A stretch of DNA of 5,582 nt from Clostridia bacterium (GTDB lineage Bacteria > Bacillota > Clostridia > Oscillospirales > Acutalibacteraceae): positions 1 to 5,582 of the forward strand of contig CAAFXF010000001.1 in NCBI GenBank assembly GCA_900766895.1. Reading direction: 5' to 3'. Below are positions 1 to 5,547 of this stretch, one piece after another. The stretch's first letter is position 1. The number at the start of each line of letters is the position of its first letter. The notes under the pieces are model-generated. The model did not search any database and was not told the DNA's origin. It saw nothing but the letters and a program-made list of their open reading frames with translations. Position numbers and translations under genes: made by a program.

Positions 1-22
1 CTTAATCAAGGCACAAAACACA

Positions 23-108
23 GGCATACTAACCGTATGCCGAGTATTTTAACGAGGAGTAAGGGCAAATCTGCCACGATAAACCGTGGTTCGGATTATT
101 GCCGTTAC
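23..108 (+). promoter_or_regulatory. Structured leader upstream of gatC (two possible hairpins)
   Basis: Two inverted repeats lie in the leader. The first pairs GGCATAC (23-29) with GTATGCC (35-41) around a 5-nt loop. The second is longer: 59-62 pairs with 105-108, 64-68 with 99-103, 69-73 with 92-96 (one G-U pair), and 74-78 with 85-89. Its 6-nt loop is ATAAAC, there is a G/G mismatch at 63/104, and two 2-nt bulges (TT 90-91 and TA 97-98) sit on the 3' side. That makes about 19 pairs. No run of T follows directly, so it is not a plain terminator. I do not recognise a T-box core or any riboswitch consensus that I know. It could be a leader RNA element, an RNA-processing site, or a dispersed palindromic DNA repeat. 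The pairing is read directly from the sequence; any function is inference. Confidence 0.4.
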
Positions 109-132
109 CCTAGTAAAAGACTAATAATTTTT

Positions 133-137
133 GGAGG
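133..137 (+). promoter_or_regulatory. Ribosome binding site of gatC
   Basis: GGAGG sits 8 nt before the ATG at 146. It decides the start: the in-frame TTG at 131 overlaps this site and would have no site of its own, so the five extra residues it would add are rejected. Confidence 0.85.
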
Positions 138-145
138 CAATTATA

Positions 146-433
146 ATGCAAATCACTCCGGATTTAATCAAATATCTTGAAAAATTGGCACGCATCACAT
201 TAAGCGAGGATGAGGAAAAGAAGGTAGGAAACGAGCTTCAGGACATCCTTACCTACATTGATATGCTCAATGAGCTTGATACTGATGGCGTAGAGGCTAT
301 GAGCCATTGCTTTCCTGTAACAAATGTTATGAGGGATGACGAGGTTGCTCCATCTATGTCGCCTGACGAAATAGTGGCAAATGCCCCTGAAAGTCAGGAC
401 GGCTATTTTGTAGTGCCAAAGACTGTGGACTAA
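146..433 (+). CDS. gatC: Asp-tRNA(Asn)/Glu-tRNA(Gln) amidotransferase subunit C
   Basis: GatC is the small, non-catalytic subunit of the cytosolic GatCAB complex. It wraps around the GatA-GatB interface and stabilises GatA. The 95-residue product has the usual family length. Visible family features are the N-terminal helical part (LEKLARITLSEDE, about residues 11-23), the segment ILTYIDMLNELDTDGV (about 34-49), MRDDEV (62-67), the NAP motif (79-81) and the C-terminal FVVPK (88-92) that family members use to contact GatA. The ATG at 146 is chosen because of its well-placed GGAGG. It is the first gene of gatC-gatA-gatB, with gatA starting 18 nt after its stop. The promoter is not identified: it may lie left of the window, and a TTGCCG/TAATAA pair at 99-127 is too weak to call. 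Identity is secure from the conserved segments and the neighbours. Confidence 0.96.
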   Translation: MQITPDLIKYLEKLARITLSEDEEKKVGNELQDILTYIDMLNELDTDGVEAMSHCFPVTNVMRDDEVAPSMSPDEIVANAPESQDGYFVVPKTVD

Positions 434-438
434 GGAGG
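434..438 (+). promoter_or_regulatory. Ribosome binding site of gatA, with long spacing
   Basis: GGAGG begins directly after the gatC stop codon (431-433) and lies 13 nt from the ATG at 452, longer than the 7-9 nt seen for the other genes here. An in-frame TAG at 446-448 rules out an earlier start. The next in-frame ATG (467) is even farther away, so 452 stands. Confidence 0.7.
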
Positions 439-451
439 GTATAAATAGAAA

Positions 452-1915
452 ATGGAAATTTATGAAATGACAGCCCTTCAGGTTGCAGAGAAAATTAAGA
501 ATAAAGAAATAACATCTATGGACGCAGTGGAAAGTGTTGCAAAGGCAGTAGAACAAAGAGATGAAACCTACAACTGCTACGTTTCGTTTGATAAGGACGA
601 GGCTTTGCATCAGGCAGAGCTTGTGCAAAAGAGGATTGACGCAGGGGAGACAACATCGTTGTTTGCAGGCGTTCCTATTGCAATAAAGGATAACATCTGC
701 GAAAAGGGTAAGCTTACCTCCTGCTCATCAAAAATTCTTTCTAATTTCCGTCCGCCGTATAATGCAACGGTTATCAACAAGCTTGTTGATGCCGATATGG
801 TTCCGCTAGGCAAGGTTAATATGGACGAGTTTGCAATGGGTTCAACAACCGAAACATCGTTTTACGGTGCAACCAAAAACCCTTGGGATATTACAAGAGT
901 TCCGGGTGGCTCATCAGGCGGTGCCGCAGCATCTGTTGCAGCTGACGAAAGCATTGTCGCACTCGGCTCGGATACAGGCGGCTCTGTTCGTCAGCCATGT
1001 TCATTTTGCGGTGTAACAGGTCTTAAGCCAACCTATGGCGCTGTGTCTCGTTACGGCTTGATTGCATATGCATCATCACTTGACCAAATCGGTCCTATCG
1101 GCAAGGATGTTCTTGATGTTGCCGGTGTGTTCAATGTAATAAAGGGCAAGGATGTTAAGGACGGAACATCAATGCAAAGCGAAGCCTTTGATTTGTCCGC
1201 AATTAAGGTTGACAGCCTTAAGGGTAAAAAAATCGGTATTCCCAACGATTACTTCGGCGAGGGCATAAGCCCAGAGGTTGCTGCAAGCGTAAAGGCTGCT
1301 GCTCAAACACTTGTTGACCTCGGCGCGCAGGTAGAGGAGTTTGATATGCCTATCGTTAAATATGCAATCCCTACCTACTATATCATTGCCTGTGCTGAGG
1401 CTTGCTCAAACCTTTCTCGCTTTGACGGTATCAAGTATGGCTATAAGTCAAAGGATGCCTTTAACCTTACCGATGTTTATTTCAAATCTCGTTCAGAGGG
1501 CTTCGGTATGGAGGTTAAAAAGCGTATTATGCTTGGCAACTTTGTGCTTTCATCAGGATATTTTGATGCTTATTACAAAAAGGCATTGCAGGCAAAGGGA
1601 CTTATTTGCAAGGCGTTTAACGAAGCTTTTGAAAAATACGATTTTCTTCTCGGTCCTGTTGCTCCGACAACAGCGCTCAAAATCGGCGAAGGTCTTTCCG
1701 ATCCTCTTGCAATGTATCTTGGCGATATTTATACAGTAATGATTAACATTGCAGGCTTGCCGTCACTTGCGCTTCCTTGCGGATTTGACAGTAATTCAAT
1801 GCCTGTCGGTATGCAGATTATCGGTAAGCCTTTTGATGAAAAGACTATTCTTTCAGCCGGATATGCTTTCCAAAATGCAACCGACTTTCATAAGAAAAAA
1901 CCAAATCTTGTATAG
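452..1915 (+). CDS. gatA: Asp-tRNA(Asn)/Glu-tRNA(Gln) amidotransferase subunit A (amidase)
   Basis: GatA is the glutaminase subunit of GatCAB. It releases ammonia from glutamine (or asparagine) and passes it through a channel to GatB, where the mischarged tRNA is amidated. The 487-residue protein belongs to the amidase-signature family and has normal length. The Ser-cisSer-Lys catalytic triad is visible: Lys79 in AIKDN, Ser154 in PGGSSGG and Ser178 in GSDTGGSVRQP. This is the same numbering as in the Staphylococcus aureus enzyme. The glycine-rich signature spans about 151-183, followed by the conserved FCGVTGLKPTYG (185-196) and SRYGLIAYASSLDQIGPI (199-216). The C-terminus, with GMQIIGKPFDE and a final ATDFHKKKP, is typical of GatA rather than of other amidases. 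The N-terminus MEIYEMTA also matches the family, supporting the ATG at 452. It is the middle gene of the operon, and its stop overlaps the gatB ribosome binding site. No truncation or frameshift is seen. Confidence 0.98.
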   Translation: MEIYEMTALQVAEKIKNKEITSMDAVESVAKAVEQRDETYNCYVSFDKDEALHQAELVQKRIDAGETTSLFAGVPIAIKDNICEKGKLTSCSSKILSNFRPPYNATVINKLVDADMVPLGKVNMDEFAMGSTTETSFYGATKNPWDITRVPGGSSGGAAASVAADESIVALGSDTGGSVRQPCSFCGVTGLKPTYGAVSRYGLIAYASSLDQIGPIGKDVLDVAGVFNVIKGKDVKDGTSMQSEAFDLSAIKVDSLKGKKIGIPNDYFGEGISPEVAASVKAAAQTLVDLGAQVEEFDMPIVKYAIPTYYIIACAEACSNLSRFDGIKYGYKSKDAFNLTDVYFKSRSEGFGMEVKKRIMLGNFVLSSGYFDAYYKKALQAKGLICKAFNEAFEKYDFLLGPVAPTTALKIGEGLSDPLAMYLGDIYTVMINIAGLPSLALPCGFDSNSMPVGMQIIGKPFDEKTILSAGYAFQNATDFHKKKPNLV

Positions 1916-1919
1916 GAGG
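1914..1919 (+). promoter_or_regulatory. Ribosome binding site of gatB, overlapping the gatA stop
   Basis: AGGAGG shares its first two bases with the gatA stop codon TAG (1913-1915) and lies 8 nt before the gatB ATG. A ribosome finishing gatA would sit on this site, which suggests coupled translation and matched subunit amounts. Confidence 0.85.
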
Positions 1920-1927
1920 CAGTAGAT

Positions 1928-3361
1928 ATGGATTATATTACCGTTTGTGGTCTTGAGGTTCATACAGAGCTTGCCACTAAAACAAAGATTTTTTGCAACT
2001 GCACAACAGAATTCGGCGGTGAGCCAAACACTCACGTTTGTGAGATTTGTTCCGGTATGCCGGGCACCCTTCCTGTTGTAAACAAAAGGGTGGTTGAATT
2101 TGCAGTTCGTACCGGTCTTGCTCTTAACTGCGAGATTACACAGTACAATAAATTTGACAGAAAAAATTATTTCTATCCCGATTTGCCAAAGGCATATCAA
2201 ATTTCACAGCTATATCTTCCTATTTGCAGAAATGGCTGGGTAGAAATTAACGATAGCATCAACGGCGGTAAAAAGAAGGTTAGAATACACGAAATTCATA
2301 TGGAAGAGGACGCAGGCAAGCTTGTTCACGATGAGTGGACAGACAGCACACTCGTAAACTATAACCGTTGCGGTGTTCCTCTTTTGGAAATTGTATCGGA
2401 GCCTGATATTGCAAGTGCTGATGAGGCAGTTGAATATGTAGAAAAGCTTCGTGCCATTCTTCAGTTCTGCGGTGTGTCCGACTGTAAGATGCAGGAGGGC
2501 TCGCTTCGTGCCGATGTTAACGTGTCCGTTATGAAAAAGGATGCAACCGAATACGGCACAAGAACCGAGATGAAGAATATCAACTCATTTAAGGCTATCC
2601 ACAATGCTATTGAGGCGGAGGCAGAGCGACAGATTGAGGTCATCGAGGATGGCGGCAAGGTTGTTCAGGAAACTCGCAGGTGGGATGACAGCAAGGGTGC
2701 TTCGTCATCAATGAGAAGCAAGGAGGACGCACAGGATTATAAGTATTTCCCGGAGCCTGACCTTCCTCCGATTGAGCTCTCTGATGAGTATATTGAGCAA
2801 ATCAAGGCAACATTACCGGAGCTTCCTGAGGCTAAAAAGGCAAGATATATCAGCGAATATTCGCTTACCGAATACGATGCAAACATTCTTTGCTCTGATA
2901 AGGCTTATGCAAGCTTGTTTGATAAAACAGTAGAGATTACCAATAATCCAAAGGACTCTGCTCACTGGATTATGGGTGACCTTATGAAGCTTATGAACGA
3001 CACTCAAACCCTTCCTGAAAACATTTCGTTCAGAACAGAAAGCTTGGGCGAAATCATTAACCTTGTCAATACAAACAAGGTTTCGCGTGAATCTGCAAAA
3101 AAGGTGCTCAAGGCAGTGTTTGAGGAGGATGTTATCCCTGAGACATATGTAAAAGAGCATAATATGGAAATGGTTTCCGATACAGGTGCTATTCAGTCTG
3201 TTATTGAGGAAATCATTGCCAATAATGAAAAGGCAGTGCAGGAATATAAGGAGGGCAAGGACAAATCCTTCAACTTCCTTGTAGGCCAGTCTATGAGAGC
3301 ATTAAAGGGCAAGGCCCCTTCAACAGAGGTTACCCGTATTCTTAAGGAATTGCTCGGCTAA
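1928..3361 (+). CDS. gatB: Asp-tRNA(Asn)/Glu-tRNA(Gln) amidotransferase subunit B
   Basis: GatB is the tRNA-binding and kinase subunit of GatCAB. It uses ATP to activate the side chain of Glu-tRNA(Gln) or Asp-tRNA(Asn), then transfers the ammonia supplied by GatA. The 477 residues are full length. The catalytic cradle holds GLEVHTEL (8-15), FDRKNYFYPDLPKAYQISQ, EIHMEEDAGK, YNRCGVPLLEIVSEPDI, MQEGSLRADVNVS, TRTEMKNINSFKAI and SMRSKEDAQDYKYFPEPDLPP. A helical part follows, then the C-terminal tail domain ending in FNFLVGQSMRALKGKAP, which in the family contacts the tRNA elbow. Cys23, Cys25, Cys38 and Cys41 form a CxC-x12-CxxC pattern that fits the structural zinc site found in many, but not all, GatB proteins. 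It is the last gene of the operon, followed by a terminator. The window does not show whether the cell uses the complex for Gln, Asn or both; that depends on which GlnRS and AsnRS genes exist elsewhere. Confidence 0.98.
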   Translation: MDYITVCGLEVHTELATKTKIFCNCTTEFGGEPNTHVCEICSGMPGTLPVVNKRVVEFAVRTGLALNCEITQYNKFDRKNYFYPDLPKAYQISQLYLPICRNGWVEINDSINGGKKKVRIHEIHMEEDAGKLVHDEWTDSTLVNYNRCGVPLLEIVSEPDIASADEAVEYVEKLRAILQFCGVSDCKMQEGSLRADVNVSVMKKDATEYGTRTEMKNINSFKAIHNAIEAEAERQIEVIEDGGKVVQETRRWDDSKGASSSMRSKEDAQDYKYFPEPDLPPIELSDEYIEQIKATLPELPEAKKARYISEYSLTEYDANILCSDKAYASLFDKTVEITNNPKDSAHWIMGDLMKLMNDTQTLPENISFRTESLGEIINLVNTNKVSRESAKKVLKAVFEEDVIPETYVKEHNMEMVSDTGAIQSVIEEIIANNEKAVQEYKEGKDKSFNFLVGQSMRALKGKAPSTEVTRILKELLG

Positions 3362-3364
3362 ATT

Positions 3365-3403
3365 AACAAAAATAAAGACGTATCGAAGTAAATTTTCGAT
3401 ACG
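3365..3403 (-). terminator. Same hairpin acting as terminator for the transporter gene
   Basis: Read on the minus strand, the 9-bp stem (3403-3395 with 3387-3379) begins 10 nt after the transporter stop. It is followed by a T-rich tail, TCTTTATTTTTG, less regular than on the other side. A shared bidirectional terminator between convergent genes is the simplest reading. Confidence 0.7.
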
Positions 3404-3411
3404 CCTTTTTT
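3379..3411 (+). terminator. Rho-independent terminator of gatCAB
   Basis: CGTATCGAA (3379-3387) pairs perfectly with TTCGATACG (3395-3403) around a 7-nt loop, and CC plus six T (3406-3411) follows. The hairpin starts 18 nt after the gatB stop codon. The T-run ends three bases before the stop codon of the convergent transporter gene. Confidence 0.9.
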
Positions 3412-3413
3412 AT

Positions 3414-4814
3414 TTATTCGTTTTCTTCACTTGCACGTTTTTTAACTATGAAATCGTGCACTGTGTCGGCAAGCTCACCGTGTAGCTTGAACTTAACCGA
3501 GAATACAATGAGTGATGCCAAAATCAATACAGGAGGGATGGCAAAGCAGATAATGCCAATGCCTATCTTTGTGCTGTCGTTGATTTGCTTTGTGGCAGAT
3601 GTAATTTGCTCGTTGTAGTTCATCAATGCCAAGCCTCCAAACAAAACAAGTGTTTGGATGGTGTATGCCATTTTTTGCAAAAAGCCCTTCATCGAGAAGG
3701 TTATGGATTCGTTTCTTTCGCCGTTTTTGTATTCGCCGTAGTCAACAATGTCGGCAAGGAATATTGTTTGACCTACAAACATTGCGGCAATACCTGTTGA
3801 GGAAATAATGTATGCAATGTCAAGTGCAATAGTAATTTTAAGCACAGGGCCAAAGATAAACATTAATATATATCCTATTATAGTGGCAACAAGAGAGATT
3901 TGATAAATTGTTTTTTTGTTGAGCCATTTTGAAAGGATAGGTATTACAAGCAGACCGAGCACGGAGCCGACTGCACCGATTGTTTGGAACAGCGACTGTG
4001 CCTTTGGGTTGCCAAGCACATCTGCAAAGTAGTAAACTGCCGTGCCTGATGTCAGGTACCAGCCTGCGTTTGACAGCATTGCAACTATCATAAACACAAC
4101 TAATTGGTCGTTGTGAGCGATTACCGAAAAGATTTTTTTGAATGAAAACTTTGACTTTTCACCGTAAACAACGTTTCGCTCCTTGGTTGTCAGCACACAG
4201 ATGGTTGAAAATACCACAAGCAGTATTGCAAGTATTCCCGCCCATCTTGAAAATCCTGTTGCACTGTATCCCTTATCCGTCTTTATGCCTGTTGAAAGCA
4301 TGGGCAGAATAATAGGTGATGCAACAGTAACAATACCTTGTCCGAGACCGGAGAATGTCCTTGCAACTGTTGATACCATATTTCTGTCCTTCGGGTCGGA
4401 TGTAAAGCTCGGTATCATACTCCAATACGGAATATCAGCCATGGTATTTGTCATACCCCACAGGATATACATTATGCCTATATATACATATAAGGCTGTA
4501 CCGCTTAGGCCAAACCTTGTGAATAACAGGAACAGTACAACTGCGTTTGACATTGCACCGATAATTATCCAAGGTCTGTATTTGCCTTTTTTTGTACGGG
4601 TGTTGTCAACGATTGTTCCCATCATAGGGTCGTTGATTCCGTCCCAAATTCTTGCAAGTGGGGTTAAAAGCAACAAAAATCCCTCTTTCAACCCTAAAAC
4701 GCTTGATAAATAGTAGCTCAGGAACGAATAAAACATACCGTAGCTTAGGTCAAGACCTATTGCACCCACGCCAAAGCCTATTTTTTCGCCCCAAGTAGTT
4801 TTTCTTTCTTCCAT
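3414..4814 (-). CDS. GPH-family (MelB-like) sugar:cation symporter
   Basis: This is an inner-membrane protein with about 12 hydrophobic segments, of the glycoside-pentoside-hexuronide branch of the major facilitator superfamily. Members take up a glycoside, pentose or hexuronide together with Na+ or H+. With the start at 4814 it has 466 residues, normal for the family. Key segments are RIWDGINDPMMG (55-66), whose Asp58 and Asp62 align with the cation-site Asp55 and Asp59 of MelB, then the loop TRTKKGKYRPW (72-82). DIPYWSMIP (127-135) has Asp127 in the place of MelB Asp124, and LADIVDYGEYKNGERNES (353-370) precedes Lys381, which falls near MelB Lys377. There is no C-terminal IIA domain of the LacS type. 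An ATG at 4838 would add eight residues (MFKRQSDE) but lies only about 3 nt from the predicted transcript start and has no ribosome site. The ATG at 4814 has only a weak one (AAAAGG, 12 nt away). The gene stands alone, with no glycosidase or regulator nearby, so the substrate is unknown. Confidence 0.9.
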   Translation of the reverse strand: MEERKTTWGEKIGFGVGAIGLDLSYGMFYSFLSYYLSSVLGLKEGFLLLLTPLARIWDGINDPMMGTIVDNTRTKKGKYRPWIIIGAMSNAVVLFLLFTRFGLSGTALYVYIGIMYILWGMTNTMADIPYWSMIPSFTSDPKDRNMVSTVARTFSGLGQGIVTVASPIILPMLSTGIKTDKGYSATGFSRWAGILAILLVVFSTICVLTTKERNVVYGEKSKFSFKKIFSVIAHNDQLVVFMIVAMLSNAGWYLTSGTAVYYFADVLGNPKAQSLFQTIGAVGSVLGLLVIPILSKWLNKKTIYQISLVATIIGYILMFIFGPVLKITIALDIAYIISSTGIAAMFVGQTIFLADIVDYGEYKNGERNESITFSMKGFLQKMAYTIQTLVLFGGLALMNYNEQITSATKQINDSTKIGIGIICFAIPPVLILASLIVFSVKFKLHGELADTVHDFIVKKRASEENE

Positions 4815-4847
4815 TTCATCACTCTGCCTTTTGAACATTATAGGTGT

Positions 4848-4876
4848 ATTATATCATACCTATTAACATTTGGCAA
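4848..4876 (-). promoter_or_regulatory. Putative promoter of the transporter gene
   Basis: On the minus strand TTGCCA (4876-4871) and TATAAT (4853-4848) are separated by exactly 17 nt, fitting a housekeeping sigma factor promoter. Transcription would start near 4841. The sequence before the -35 box is very AT-rich and contains the palindrome at 4885-4924, a natural place for an activator or repressor. Confidence 0.7.
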
Positions 4877-4884
4877 ACACAATA

Positions 4885-4924
4885 GGTTACAATTTGATTA
4901 CAAATTTGTAATTAAACTTTAACC
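4885..4924. promoter_or_regulatory. 40-bp quasi-palindrome between divergent promoters
   Basis: The two 20-bp arms are complementary at 17 of 20 positions, centred between 4904 and 4905. The centre is a perfect 16-bp palindrome, ATTACAAATTTGTAAT (4897-4912), and the ends are GGTTA (4885-4889) and TAACC (4920-4924). It begins 8 bp upstream of the transporter -35 box and ends 30 bp before the mraZ -35 box. There is no loop and no T-run, so a DNA site for a dimeric or tetrameric regulator is more likely than an RNA hairpin. The regulator is unknown and none is encoded in the window. Confidence 0.5.
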
Positions 4925-4954
4925 GTTTCAAAGGCCGTTTGCAGAAAAAAATTC

Positions 4955-4983
4955 TTGACTTAGTCCGTAGTTACTATTATAAT
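4955..4983 (+). promoter_or_regulatory. Promoter of mraZ / dcw cluster
   Basis: TTGACT (4955-4960) and a perfect TATAAT (4978-4983) are 17 nt apart, an almost consensus housekeeping promoter. The predicted transcript start is near 4990, giving an mraZ leader of about 107 nt. The leader contains the GTGG boxes listed separately. Confidence 0.88.
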
Positions 4984-4994
4984 GAAAGCATACG

Positions 4995-5005
4995 GTGGGG
5001 CAAAA
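4995..5005 (+). promoter_or_regulatory. Candidate MraZ box 1
   Basis: GTGGGGCAAAA lies a few bases after the predicted mraZ transcript start. MraZ proteins are known to repress their own operon by binding repeats with a TGGG or GTGG core close to the promoter. This copy resembles GTGGAGAAAA at 5057. The TGGG (4996-4999) can also pair with CCCA (5007-5010), so a small RNA hairpin is an alternative reading. Confidence 0.45.
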
Positions 5006-5050
5006 ACCCATAATGTGTATCTGAAAAACATAATTTTCCCTAAATTTCAT

Positions 5051-5082
5051 TGATTTGTGGAGAAAATAGACTGATTTGAGGA
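5051..5082 (+). repeat. Direct repeat in mraZ leader (candidate MraZ box 2 and ribosome-site box)
   Basis: TGATTTGTGGA (5051-5061) and TGATTTGAGGA (5072-5082) match at 10 of 11 positions and start 21 bp apart, about two turns of the helix. The first contains GTGGAG, close to box 1. The second runs into the first base of the mraZ ribosome binding site. This fits an operator for a ring-forming DNA-binding protein such as MraZ, but could be chance in purine-rich leader sequence. Confidence 0.4.
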
Positions 5083-5088
5083 AGGAGG
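5082..5088 (+). promoter_or_regulatory. Ribosome binding site of mraZ
   Basis: AAGGAGG lies 8 nt before the ATG at 5097. It decides the start: an in-frame TTG at 5076 would place this site inside the gene and add seven residues (MRKEDAF) not seen in the family, whose members begin close to the first Tyr-Gly-His segment. Confidence 0.9.
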
Positions 5089-5096
5089 ATGCGTTT

Positions 5097-5546
5097 ATGG
5101 ACAACTATTTGTACGGCCACAGAGTGCATAAGCTTGATGCAAAAAGCCGTATTGCCATTCCGTCTCATATGCGTTCTCGTCTTGGTGATGAATTTATCGC
5201 GTCACTTGGCCTCGGTGATTTCATTTCTCTTTATCCACAGGATCAGTGGGAGGAACTTCTTAAAAATGTTCAGCAAAGCAAGCTCCCTAATGAAAAAAAG
5301 AAAAAGGTATCAATGTATCTTGTGTCATCTGCGGACAAGGTATCGCTCGATACACAGGGCAGACTTCTCATCAATGATCGCCTTAAGGACAAGGTTTCAC
5401 TTACAGGTGAAAAGGAAGCCGTTGTTTTCGGTAATATCAACCATATTGAAATATGGAACAAATCTATGTTTGAGGCTCAGGTTGAGTCTATCGGCAAGGA
5501 TGAGGTAATTGATATTATGGACGAGCTTAATGGCTTGGGTATTTGA
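5097..5546 (+). CDS. mraZ: Transcriptional regulator MraZ
   Basis: MraZ is a DNA-binding protein that heads the division and cell wall (dcw) cluster and, where studied, represses or modulates its own operon. The 149-residue product has normal length. It has two AbrB/SpoVT-like halves, each with the family DxxxR signature: LDAKSRIAIP (residues 13-22, Asp14 and Arg18) and LDTQGRLLI (84-92, Asp85 and Arg89). The first has Ser where many relatives have Gly (DxKGR), a mild change. Family members form rings of eight or more subunits that contact spaced repeats. Further family features are MYLVSSADKVSLD (73-85) and VFGNINHIEIWN (110-121). The C-terminal tail is acidic and helical. A near-consensus promoter and GTGG boxes lie upstream, and rsmH follows after one base. 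Identity is secure; the operator sites are inferred. Confidence 0.97.
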   Translation: MDNYLYGHRVHKLDAKSRIAIPSHMRSRLGDEFIASLGLGDFISLYPQDQWEELLKNVQQSKLPNEKKKKVSMYLVSSADKVSLDTQGRLLINDRLKDKVSLTGEKEAVVFGNINHIEIWNKSMFEAQVESIGKDEVIDIMDELNGLGI

Positions 5547-5547
5547 T

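Noticed and set aside
2..52. Open frame at the left edge ending in TAA (…GILTVCRVF), possibly the end of an upstream gene
   Set aside because: Only 16 codons are visible, I recognise no family, another frame is also open here, and the stretch includes an inverted repeat (23-41). A real gene end cannot be excluded but is not supported.
59..108. tRNA or T-box core in the gatC leader
   Set aside because: The arms do not form a cloverleaf, there is no proper GTTCRA loop with a 5-bp stem, and no AGGGTGG-ACCGCG-type core is present.
99..127. TTGCCG-N17-TAATAA as a gatC promoter
   Set aside because: The -10 box lacks the conserved final T, and the -35 half lies inside the hairpin stem. Chance matches of this quality are common in AT-rich DNA.
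111..132. TAGT/ACTA mini-hairpin followed by a T-run as a terminator before gatC
   Set aside because: A 4-bp AT-rich stem is too weak, and the T-run is only five bases.
37..180. Small open frame MPSILTRSKGK… running into gatC
   Set aside because: It overlaps gatC in another frame, has no ribosome binding site, and its basic, low-complexity product looks like a chance translation of the hairpin region.
4183..4713. 176-codon open frame on the plus strand
   Set aside because: It lies wholly antisense to the well-supported transporter gene, has no ribosome site, and encodes the hydrophobic mirror of a membrane protein.
5089..5508. 139-codon open frame overlapping mraZ
   Set aside because: It is a shifted-frame shadow of mraZ. 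Its start sits within the mraZ ribosome-site region, and the product has no recognisable motif.
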